Source: Harmonia axyridis (Eukaryota; Arthropoda; Insecta; Coleoptera; Coccinellidae). From it: 64,000 nt of DNA. Of this stretch, positions 22,701 through 34,700 are shown piece by piece (position 1 is the stretch's first letter; each line of letters begins with the position of its first letter). The translations under genes were made by a program, and so were the position numbers. The notes beneath the pieces were generated by a model. The model had not been told where the DNA came from. It was given only the letters and a program-made list of their open reading frames with translations, and did no database searches. The DNA lies in the NCBI RefSeq assembly GCF_914767665.1, contig NC_059502.1:7068001-7132000 (forward strand), read 5' to 3'.

Positions 22701-25700
22701 TTAATTTTCAAGACTTCTATAGATTGTCAAACTTTTGTCTAGCACCAGTAATGGATGTGTCAGTGTTTTTTGAGTACCTCAAACCTCAAATCCCCTTGAG
22801 TCTTTATTCCTTCGGTTCAACCGTCCGTTATCCTTTAAAATACCGGCCCTAAGAGTTGTAGTTGTGTCCCTTAATTCCGTTCGAAAGTTTCTACTTTTAA
22901 AGGAAATTACAGCTGAATTTTGGAATAACTCATTTCATCGATGAAGAAAACGTAGATTTGTGAAAGCTATTTCGAAAAGAGAGAAATTGAAATTTCTTAT
23001 CATCAAACTTGATACGTGGTAGTACAGTCAATTTCTGGGTATTCCTTATTTTCAACCTTTTTTTGCATACACATTTGATAAACATGGAAGCGCTAAGCTA
23101 TCACTGCCAAATATACCTACCGTTTACTTTATCGTTATTGGTGTCTTCCACGTTTTGAACTTTGTTCCTATACATTGAGATCGTTTCTTGCTGCTGTTTC
23201 AAAAAATGCCTCTGTCTTTCTGCTCTCTCCCTTCGCTGCCTTAAAGCGGGTGTGACGCCAGCTTCACGAGCTGAGCAAAAGCAAAAGAAAAAATTGTTAG
23301 CTAAGCAAATAATCACATCAAAGTTATATGTGCATTTAGGTTCAAACTTGTGAGTCATGTTACTCGATAAACATGTTCTTGTTCAATAGTTGCAATGATT
23401 TTTTCATTTGACAAGATGAAAAATCTGAAACTGAGGCCAAGATACGGTACAGATACTCTAAGAGTACTTAAAGAATAAACAAGCAGTTCTAGACATTCTA
23501 ATCATTACCATTTGAAATTTTATAATCAATCTTGCAATCACTGTAAGGTCTAATCTGCTAGAATGCCTACACCTGCTCTATAAGATATTTACAATCATTT
23601 CATGAGCGGTTCAAATTAGATAGAAGAAATTTGTCATGAAACTTGAGTTTACAGGAGGGAATTCCAAAAATTTAAAACAAATGGATGCCTATCATTGACT
23701 GCTCGGTTTTGTCCTGTTTTATTCTGGTGTTGATGAAAACACTACAAGGCGGAACTCTTTGCTCGTCTCCAAGTGAGCACCACCTTTGAACTCCCACTCA
23801 CCTTGATTATTATCTTTGTACCTTCCATTCAGGTTCGGATCAGGGTTGCCCATCTCCGAAGAATGCGAGCTAGACGTGTCATCGTCATCCTCCTGGTTAG
23901 TCTGCGGTTGCAAGCAAAGGCCCACATTGTTGTTATTGTTGTTAATGCTGTTCTTTTTGTTCAAAGCGTACACGTTCGAGGTACCTGTCGAGTGTCTTCT
24001 ACTCTTCCGTCTCTCCGTCGAATCTACCATCGACTTCCGGCAGCGCAGGGTCTTCCTGATGCTCTCGTCCAAGAGGCGGAAAGGGTTGCCGCTGGTCTCT
24101 TCGCCATCTTCGTACTGGAGCACCGCCTCGTAGATCTGGAACTGCTGGAGGAGATCCAGGTCTGTGCCGGGCTTCGACATGTACCTTTGGATGATGTGCT
24201 CGATGCCTTGCTCCTCCAAGGAGTCTGCGAAGGGTTAGGAAGAGATTAGTTAAGGTGGGAAAAGAGGACTTGATGTACCTTTTGGTGTCCTGCTATTGCA
24301 AAATGTGAAAATTGAAGGGAAAGCTTTAGCAGTTAAAGCTTTATTCGCCATATTAAGTCAAGTTGTAGGTGTAACAAATTGTATACTACCATTTTAAAAA
24401 TGTTAACGTTGCTGTTCTGAAGGGGTACATAAGCTTTGCATGTAAAAATTGATCTTTACTTCAATGATATCGTTTTGTAAAAAAAATATTTCTTTATTCA
24501 ATTCCCTCTGGTTCGAGTGAAACAAAACTGAATGCTACAAATCATATTGAATGTGATTTATGCCTAATATCTTGCTCTAAGAATTTTGGAAAAACTTCTG
24601 GACAGTGTGCAAGTGCACTTATCGTAACTTATCTATAGTCTCACCTGTTTGATCGTAGTAGGTATCTTGGTCAGGAACTCCATTCAGTACTTTGTTTATC
24701 AACGTGGTAGCGTAAATAAGCAATTCTGTGTCAGCAGAATCGAAGTCCCTCAAAAGTTTCATGACATTATGCCAAGGCAAGAGGCCTTGGGAACAGTCCA
24801 CCGCCTGAACAGCTTTAACCAAGAGCATACAATTCGAGTCCGTGTATTCAACGAACACCTATCAAAAAAATAATTCGTTTTCAAGTGTTCAAAAACATAA
24901 AAATCACTTCAACCTCATTTTTCGAATATCATGTGAATCATGTGAGTGTAAATGTAATGTAAAAGTATTGTAAATGTAATGCAAATGAACTGAAAATGTA
25001 ATGTAAATGTATTGTAAATGTATAATAATGTTAATGTATTGAAAATGTAATGTAAATGTATTGTAAATGTAATGTAAATGTATTGTAAATGCATTGTAAA
25101 TGTAATGTAAATGTATTGTGAATGTAATGTAGATATCTTGTGAATGTAATGTAAAGTGAATGTAAATATAATGAGAAGTTGATGTAAATATGTTATGTAA
25201 TCTGGCACTCACCAGAAGCAACTTGAGGGCAGTCTTGACAACCAGCCTGAACTTCGAGGAGATGAGGCTGTACAACCACTGGACGGTCTGGTTGTGGTCC
25301 ATGACCCCGTTCATGCCGTCCACATAGAGCATCACCTGGCCAAGAGCCCTCAGTATGTAATTCTGGTAGTTCTGGTCTGCTTCCGAGCCTACTTTGATCA
25401 GACATGACAGACCGTCGTTCTGCACGAACTCATGTACCAGATCCTTGTCTTCCTGGAAGATCTGTTTGAGGGAAAACAGGGCCCTCCGGAGTTCCCTTCC
25501 TTCGGAGGTGAGGAGTTTCTCTGGAGAAAAAAAATTGGAAATTTTTGCGCGATTCGTGAATATGGATTCTCAACAAAGAGCAAAGATATCATTAAATCGA
25601 AAGCGGATAGGGAAATGCCATAAGTAAGATAAGTGGTAATTGAAAGGTTTCTTCGACTCACCTATAATTGTGTGTACTCTGACAGACAACTGGGTTCGAA

Positions 25701-28700
25701 GTACAATGGAATTCTTTTTGCTGAAATAAAAAAAATTAATGTTAGAATCGTGAAGTTCATATTGCATTTGCATATTTCAGGTCGATGGTAAATGGTTCGT
25801 GTGAATTTTATCGAGAGTTGTAGTTCTCACAGTTGTTTCTGTTCATTCTTTACAGATTTTTAATTAAGTTTATTTCCTAGGAAAGCGTTTCTTCAATATC
25901 GCTTGGTTTTTATAACTTTTTCGTTGGCATACATGAGTATCAGCACTGCCTGTTGATTTGCGAAAAACCCGTTTTTTGCTCATGTCAAATACCAAAAAAA
26001 AGAATGTCGACCATAGAAAAACACTTATCATCGATTTGACAGAGTGGTTGGCAACAATGAATAATATCCACAAGTGCCTTTACGATAAGAAAATCAACTA
26101 CGCCACCAATCTGATCTCTAACGGATAAGATCAATCAAGACCATAGATTCGTTCGAAGTTTTCCGGCCCCACGCTTACCAACCTAACAGAATGCAAAGCC
26201 GGTTAGAATAATTGATCTGTCAAATTCATATTGCACACATGAATTATAAATAATTACTCGAATGATGCCAGTGGGAGATCGCATAAACCTGTTCGGCTTA
26301 ATCACGATAAAACATGTTGCATACTTATTGAAATTCAACTGTGGGGCACATTCACCTGTAGGAGGAAATATCTATTAACATGCCGTTTACGCATTGCAAT
26401 TTATGTAATGATTTCATTTGTAGGTGTCCCATAGGCGAGCGCTGAATATTAAATCAAAACGTCTGTTCAGGCTGTTCTGTTAGTTGAGGCCTAAATGAAA
26501 TTTATATTCTGAAATTTGTCATGTGATTATGAGTTAACCAACGCTTTATAACTTAGCTACGGGGTTCGAGTTTTTTTTCGTACTAGTCTCTGTGATATTT
26601 GTAGTTGTTATATTATTACGCAGTGGAAGCGTGCTGGGCCCATAACCTGTAGTTATTATATTAGGACGCAGTTCAAAAATTGATGAACTCAACGCAATGT
26701 TTCATTTCCACCACCTAATTGACATCAAAACAACTGCTGTCACTAAAATAAGACTGCAAATCAACAATGTATTTATTCCAATAATATTCAGATGAAACTT
26801 GGTGGTTGAGTAATTTTTCTGTCTGTTTAGATATGATAATGATGAAAATGGTTGGGAAATCTGCAGGGGCATACTTTTTGAGGCAACTGTATATCTTAAC
26901 GCTAAGACTAGTAAAATAACATTGCTAATATCAATTTTTCAACTTCAAAAGAGGAAAAGTTGAATGTGACTGATCATTTCAAGATGCGACTAAGATTACA
27001 ATATACCATTTTCTCCTGCTAAAGCCGAAGTTAAAAGCTAGGTATCTTTTTTTTTGTACTTTCCCTGTAGTGAGTAAAACGATCTAGAGTGCACCTGCAG
27101 GTGATAGGTCCTATCGAATGTCATATTGAAATGGCATATCAGGTTGCTAAGTTTAAAGCGTTAAGAAGAGGCAAGATGAATATAACCTTGATTTGAAAAG
27201 ACGTTGAGGAACAGTTATGGAGATAAGATTTCTGCTTTTTCTTCGTTATGGTTTACTATTCCATTTTAGATTTTTGTTTGCGAGTTTCTTATTTCCAAGA
27301 AGGAATTGTGATAGCACCTAATACTTTTCTGTATTAGGCCAACTGAAAAGTCCCTGGTCTGATGCAAAGATGACGGTGCTACTATTAAATCCATATGATT
27401 TTTAGTTAGTACCAACCTTCAAACGATACGTGTCGAAATTTGACAGCAGTCCGACTATTAGTTTATGAGATATTGAGTTGTGAATGTAGCTACTTTTGTT
27501 ATTTAAAAAAAGATGGAAAAAAAGAATATCGAGTGTTGATAAAATATTGCTTTTTGAAGGGAAAAAATACAGTTGAAGCAAAATCTTGGCTTGATGAAGA
27601 GTTTCCAGGGTATGCACCAGAAAAACCAACCATCATTGATTGGTATGCTGAGTTTAAACATGGTGAAATGAGCACCGAAGACGGCGAACGCAGTGGACAC
27701 CCAAAAGAGGCTTTCACCAACGAAAAAATCAAAAAAAGTTCACAAAATAATTTTGAATGACTGTAAAGTGAAGTTGATCGAGATAGCAGACATTGTGAAG
27801 ATATCATCTGAACGTGTACATCATATATCATTCACGAATATTTGTACATGAGAACATGTGTGCAAAATGGGTGCCGCGTGAGCTCAAAATCGATCAGAAG
27901 GAACAACGTGTTAATGATTCTGAGCAGTGTTTGAAGCTGTTTAAGTGCAATAAACCTAAATTTTTGCGTGGATAAAAAATGGCTTTATCATTTCACTCCG
28001 GAGTCCAATCGACAGTCATCTGAGTAGAATGCACACGATGAACCGAATCCAAAGCGAGAAAAAAACACAACAGTCAGCTGGCAAGGATATGGCATCAGTA
28101 TTCTGGGATGCGCAGGATATAATATTCATTGATTACCTCCAGAAGGGCCAGACCATCAACAGCGATTATTATATAGCGTTAATGGATCGTTTGAAGGATG
28201 AATTCGTTAAAAAACTACCCCATTTGAAGAAAAAAAATGTGCTGTTTCATCAAGACAATGCGCCGTGTCACAAATCAATTAAAACAATGGCAAAATTGCA
28301 TGAATTGGGCTTCGAATTGCTTCTGCATCCACCGTATTCGCCAGATATGGCCCCCAGTGACTTTTTCCTGTTCTCAGACCTCAAAACAATACTTGCTGGA
28401 AAGAAATTTAGCGTCCATGAAGAAGTAATCGCCGAAACTGAGGCTTATTTTGAAGCGAAAGACAAATCGTATCGAAAAGATCACTATAATCGCTGTATCG
28501 CCCTCGAAGGCAACTATGTTGAATAATAAAATCGAATATTGGGAAAAAATGTGTTTTACTATGGTAAACCGGAGACTTTTCAATTGGCCTGTTAATTATT
28601 AACTCCTGGTATAATTTAGTATTATTCTCTGACTTTTAGCCTTCAAAATCCATGGATCGGAATTTCGAGTTTTTTTTTTTACCAAAGTTCATATGGAAAG

Positions 28701-31700
28701 TTGTTACTATTAGAAATAATAAACTGACATGAAGAAATCGATCTGCTAAAGACCGCTGGAATTTTGCGAAATGTCCAGCATCGAGATCCGAGTCGAGGCC
28801 GGTATATGTTTATTCTCAAGACTGGAAACTTTTGCGCGGATGCAAGAGCTATCGGAGGAATTTGCACAATTCCGTGATAATGACAGCATTAACATATCGT
28901 CGTTCCGATTAAATAAATTTCGATTTATTGAAATTTCGCTTCGTCGCCGAGATCATATTTCCATTAGAAGGATTATCCTACTTTCTTATCTAATGGCTTT
29001 CGACATACAAACCGAAATACCTGAAAGGACGATTTAGGTAATGAGATGAGTGTCGAAAAAATCTTTGTCTCGTCGATTTGTGTCGAAATTTCATCTCTTT
29101 GTTTTGATCTTCATTCGGAATTTCGTATTACAATTACAAATTTTTATACTGATTTCAGCACAGTTAGAATTGTTTTTCCATTTTATGCATTAGTTCTCGA
29201 AATATTCATGCGTTAGTTAGTTAGGAAGGAAGCCACAGTCATGGTTGTTTTGAAGCTCAAAATGTCGATTTTTCACAAAACACTACAAGTGCCATGAAAA
29301 CACTACTTCATTTTCAAATATCTAGTTAAGAATATTTCGAGAACTAATGCATAAAATGAAAAAACAATTACTGTGTTGAAATCAGTATAAAAATACCTTT
29401 AAATTGAGGTATCACTCACCCCATCTTCCCTATTCAAAAATTGGGGGTGGGGGTTGTAGCAGCAAGGGTTGAAGCGCTATGCGTCCGTAACCTACATCTT
29501 AAGTTGTCCCCCTCGAAACAGAAATCGACCTGTCCGAGCATTTCTATCGAAAAACTGTATTTCGTCTGTAATCTCGTCTGTTTCGTTTTCAAATGGCCAC
29601 CCTGTATAATAAGTAACAGGCCAATTGAGAAGCCCCGGTCTATCATAGTAAAACGCATTTTTTTTGCCAAAATTTGATTTTAATATTCAACATAGTTGCC
29701 TTCGAGGGCGATACAGCGATTATAGCGATCTTCCAACTTTTCGATACCATTTTTGTAGTACGATTTGTCTTTCGCTTCAAAATAGGCCTCAGTTTCGGCG
29801 ATTACTTCTTCATTGGCGCTAAATTTTTTTCCAGCGAGCATTTTTTCGAGGTCTGAGAACAGGAAAAAGACGCTGGGGGCCAGATCTGGCGAATATGCTA
29901 GATGCAGAAGCAATTCGAAGCCCAATTCATGCAATTTTACCATTGTTTTCATTGATTTGTGACACGGCGGATTGTCTTGATGAAACAGCACCTTTTTTTT
30001 TCTTCAAATGGGGCCGTTTTTTAACGATTTCATCCTTCAAACGATCCATTAACGTTATATAATAATCGCTGTTGATGGTCTGGCCCTTTTGGAGGTAATC
30101 AATGAATATTATATCCTGCGCATCCCAGAATACTGATGCCATATCCTTGCCAGCTGACTGTGGTGTTTTTTCTCGCTTTGGATTCGGTTCATCGTGTGCA
30201 GTCCACTCAGCTGACTGTCGATTGGACTCCGGTGTGAATGATAGAGCCATGTTTCATCCATTGTCACATATCGACGCAAAAATTCAGATTTATTGCACTT
30301 AAACTGCAAACACTGCTCAGGATCATGTTGTTGTTTTTGATCGATTGGGAGCTACTATTTTGTATCATTTCTTTTGTCATTTGCACGATTTTTTTTTCTA
30401 TTTTATGATTTCTACAGCACAGATTTTATTTACGACTAAAACCTGCGTAAGAGGGAAACATTTATCAATTCGCATGTGAAAAAACCCTAAGTTTTTGCAT
30501 TCCTGAAGATTTGCCGCAGATAAGTGGTGAAAATGCTAGTGTCTAACCACGACAGCCCATGTTCGAACCCATCAGAAACCAAACCTTTTTCCGTTTGGCA
30601 AACACCTTTTTCCTACGATTCGAGGTGTTCTTTGAGTCGGGACTAAATAATAAAGCATTATTTTAGATTTGCAATCTATCTCCATGGCGCCATTCGAGAG
30701 AAAACAGAGTGAACCGTCGGAATGTTTATCTGATTATGATCTGGTAAGGTTTTGAAAGTCGGCGTATGGCAAGTTATGATGGGAAATCTGTTCAACGACA
30801 GAGAACTGTAAAACCGCATATTAATCGATTACTCGAAGACTCAATCCGATGCGATCGGTTTTACGATGTGAAATGTCGGAGATTACAAGTTGGTCGCCAA
30901 TTAAGGCAGTGAGTTAATGGGTAATGCAGGCCGACTTGATTTTTTCAACACGGTTCAGTGCGTTATTTTTGAATTCTAGTAGCTCTTTAACGATGCGAGA
31001 CATGAGCATTGATACGGCTACTTTCAATGGGCTCAATAGACTGTTTTAGGGTGCGGCAACAACATTTTTTTCGTGATGAAATAAAAGTTGAAAGTTGGCT
31101 AGCTATAATCAGTAAAAACACAGATTTTCTTAAAAATTCCAATACACCTCAACCTCGGCAATAACTACTTCATTAGAGCCAAATTTCTTTTCCTGGAGCT
31201 TTCTTTTGAGGTATGAAAAAAGATATGGTAAATGTGCTGAGTGGTCAAGCATGTTAAAAGCGCAATTCTTTCAATTTGACTTTGGTTTTCATTGATTTGT
31301 TTCTAGACTTATTGTAAATACACAAAACTTTTTTTTTATCCATTTTGCAAACAACAACAAGTATAGCATTACTTAACCTTCAATATCTCGATCCAGGCTT
31401 GACTCCATCAAATTATTTCTGTGCATTTTTGACACTTCCTTGATATCAAACTACAATCAACGAGTTGATGAGCCCATTAAAGTTTCATTAAAACTGTCTT
31501 AGAAGACCAAAATTCAGGTAGAAATCACTATGTTCCTATGAATCTTGAAGGGGGCCAAAAATCACCACTATAGTTTCTTATGTTATGCTTTATGAAAGAA
31601 TATTTCGATAGGTTCAAAAAATTTATTCTTTACCTTAGAGAATATTGTTTTCAGAATCATTGAAGAATACATCCTCTCAATTTTATAATTACAAGTCAAC

Positions 31701-34700
31701 AAATAATTATGGAGATAAAACATAACACCAAACCAAAAAAATAAATATCGGATTACAGAATGGCGAATGCGCCAATAGAAGTTTATTTTTGTTATTCAAA
31801 CATGGATGAGAGTTAAAAAGCATATCAATAGTTCAGATGTTTAAATTACTGGTGTGCTCACTTACTCTTGAAAAACCTTAAGAGTTAAGTGTCGATTTTC
31901 GAAGGGACCAGCCTTCTTGGATTCTAATAGTATTGGTCGTTTTCCACTTGATTTCAACATCGTTTTTTATGGAGGCGCTCACGTCGTCTTTCTGTCAATG
32001 CATTTTGGGGTAAAATCAACAACAAACAACTTTTGACATAACAGATGGAAATAATTAAATGATGCCGTTGATTACTACAGTGACTCAATTAATTAATTGA
32101 GTCACTCTAAGTTAATCCTTTGTAAAGCGCCATCTTAAGGTAGAAAAGGGGCCCATGCGAGCCGAGATGTTAGAATTATCTCTGGTTTATTTTCTGGTTT
32201 CAAGAATTGTCGGGATTTCTTTTATGGTTTATTTATAATTCTCAATGTTTTTTCCAACAAATTGAAGATCGTAAATATCCATCTATTCGTTCGTAAGTTA
32301 TAATAAAGAAGAATAATACAATACTTTGTTTTCAATCCCTAATTGAATTTCTTCAACTACAATTCTGTTTATTCAGATTTCCCAACATTCACAGAACTTT
32401 CAGTGAACAACCAACAAGTATCTTTCAAAACCCAAACAATAAAATTTCTCGCCGAATCTTCATTTCGACAAATTAACAGCTAATTAGCAGCCCAGGCAAC
32501 GTTTCTACATTTATCTGATACATAAAATGCGCGAAATTAATTCCCAACAATAAATCTCAACATAACGATACCGCCAAGATCACTTTCTACCATTTATTCC
32601 ATTCGAAAATGAAGGAAAGAACATCTCAAGTACAAAATATAATTCGATGCAGAAATGCCGCATGAATACCTAGTGGCATTTAATGTAGCCGCGTACGCTT
32701 TCTACGTACAATCAAGTATGCGTGGGCGAGCGTCTTTTGTTTTTACTTTTATCGGCGACGCGAATAGCAAGCTTCGCGAGATTGCAACTGCATTTTCAGA
32801 TTGAGGTTGTGGGGTATTTCGAGATGCTAGGGCAGCAAGACTACTTATTTTCTAATTCACAAAATAATGGCAACATTGCGTATTATTTTGTGACAATTCT
32901 TATGTCATTGTGTCATGTAATCAAAGAAAGAAACATGATTCAACCTCAGAGTAATAAACATAGGTAGAGGGAGCATATGTCATTTTTAGTAAGCAAATTC
33001 TGTCCCCAACATGAAGTATCAAATTTGACATGAAGCGCGCAGAAATGAAAACATATCAGTGATATTTCACTTAATTCGCACGTTTCTTCACAAAGAACGC
33101 ACTTCTTATGTCCCATAGTGAATAAATGTTTCATATCAACTCAAAATATATTGAAATAAATACCTAAATATATCAGAAATTTCGGAAACAAACTTCAAGC
33201 GCGCCAAACGACGTGAAACAACCGATGGCACTAGGAGAGTAAAAGTTGCCAAACCTTGGATTTCAGCAGATAGATACAAAAAATACAAAATATTCTGCTT
33301 ATTATGAAGTCGACAATTAGGAAAAATATCAGATTCTAAATATTCAACTTTGCATATTCAATCGGGAATCACCCAAATAAATATATTTCATTCATAATGA
33401 TATAGTGAAATTGTGGATTTGAAAATATATCATCAAATCCGACATGTAAAAATTGCGTATTGAAGGTCAACAAATTTTGCTCATGGATAAAATAAAAAAT
33501 CCGGCAAACAGTCAATCCATATCAATAGGGGTAGACATCAATGAAAAAATCCCATTAAAAAAGAATTCCAGATAAAGAACCAAAGACTGCAACACCAAAT
33601 ATAGAGCCAATAGAAACCTACACATATGCTAAAATGACTAGATCAGCAACTGGCAAAATAGGACTCAACAAGAAATTCTCAAAGCAAGAACAATTTTGAA
33701 TCACTGTCTCGGAAAGGTCAATTACAAATAACAATAATAACCTTATCTCCAATATAAATAAGCAAAACACAATAAACACAACAGGGTTGAACAAAAGAAT
33801 CAAGAGAGAAACAACAAATGAAATGATAACTAGCCAGAAAAGATGTATTTGAACAAACAGAAATCATGGTCGAAGAAATAGCTTCAGAAGAAGGAAAAAT
33901 GTTTTTAATTGCTATATCATTTGAAAAGAAGGGTGATATACCAGAATTCTGGCCGATAGAAGAAGGCACTCTTGATTCCTCAAAATATAAATAATTCATG
34001 TAGAAAGAAGGATTTTTGAACTGAAGAAGAAATACATAAACCTAAATATTCAATTAGCATAATTTAACAAGGTATGAAACATACCCCAAAGAGAAGCAAT
34101 AAAATGTGTCACAGGAGGCTGGAAATTTCATTTTAGCAATAATAAATAACAAAGTTTACCACCAAATTGTATTTAGAGACATTATTTCATTTCAGGTTAA
34201 TTACCTAAATAAAATTGGGAGGTATTACTATATAATTAATATGCTTAGAAGTGCTTACATTGTAGCATGAGATTAATTGAAAAAAAAACCCTCTGAAAGG
34301 GACATCCAACCTCTTCCCAAACCTTGAAATCACCTGGACACCAAAAAAACATTACCTGCAAAAGTAGCACACAGGTCCAAGTGAACAATTCTCGCTCAAA
34401 GCCACCAGGAGATCAGTCTCCCTATGGGCGATACTCCTGCAGGGCTCCTCTCCCAAAAAACCGCACTGGTCCCCTTCCAGGCTGCACTCCTCCCCATAGT
34501 CCCCATCGGTTGACTCGCTGGTGGTCGCCTCCATCGACTCCATGGAGTTGGCCCTCCTCTCCTTCCTCTGGCCATCGCTGAGGTTGCAGAAGTGCCAGAA
34601 GTGGGAAGACCTGGACTCCAGCGAGTCGAACCACTGGGTGAGGATCTCCGATGAGCTGCACTCTTGGTCGCTATAGCAACCGTCCAAGTGGAGACCGTCG

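Larger units (their letters stand above)
30353..34355. other. Upstream Fhod intron, mostly unassigned
   Basis: Apart from the mariner relic at 31139-31330 and the palindrome at 32079-32106, no exon, RNA gene or bounded transposon is recognised. A plus-strand open frame at 32722-32967 has no family signature. Confidence 0.4.

Noticed and set aside
24904..25425. 173-codon minus-strand open frame rich in Ile/Thr/His
   Set aside because: Its first part is the real FH3 exon. The rest is translation of the intronic minisatellite beyond a consensus splice donor.
32722..32967. 81-codon plus-strand frame in the upstream Fhod intron
   Set aside because: No conserved motif. It lies in low-complexity AT-rich DNA.
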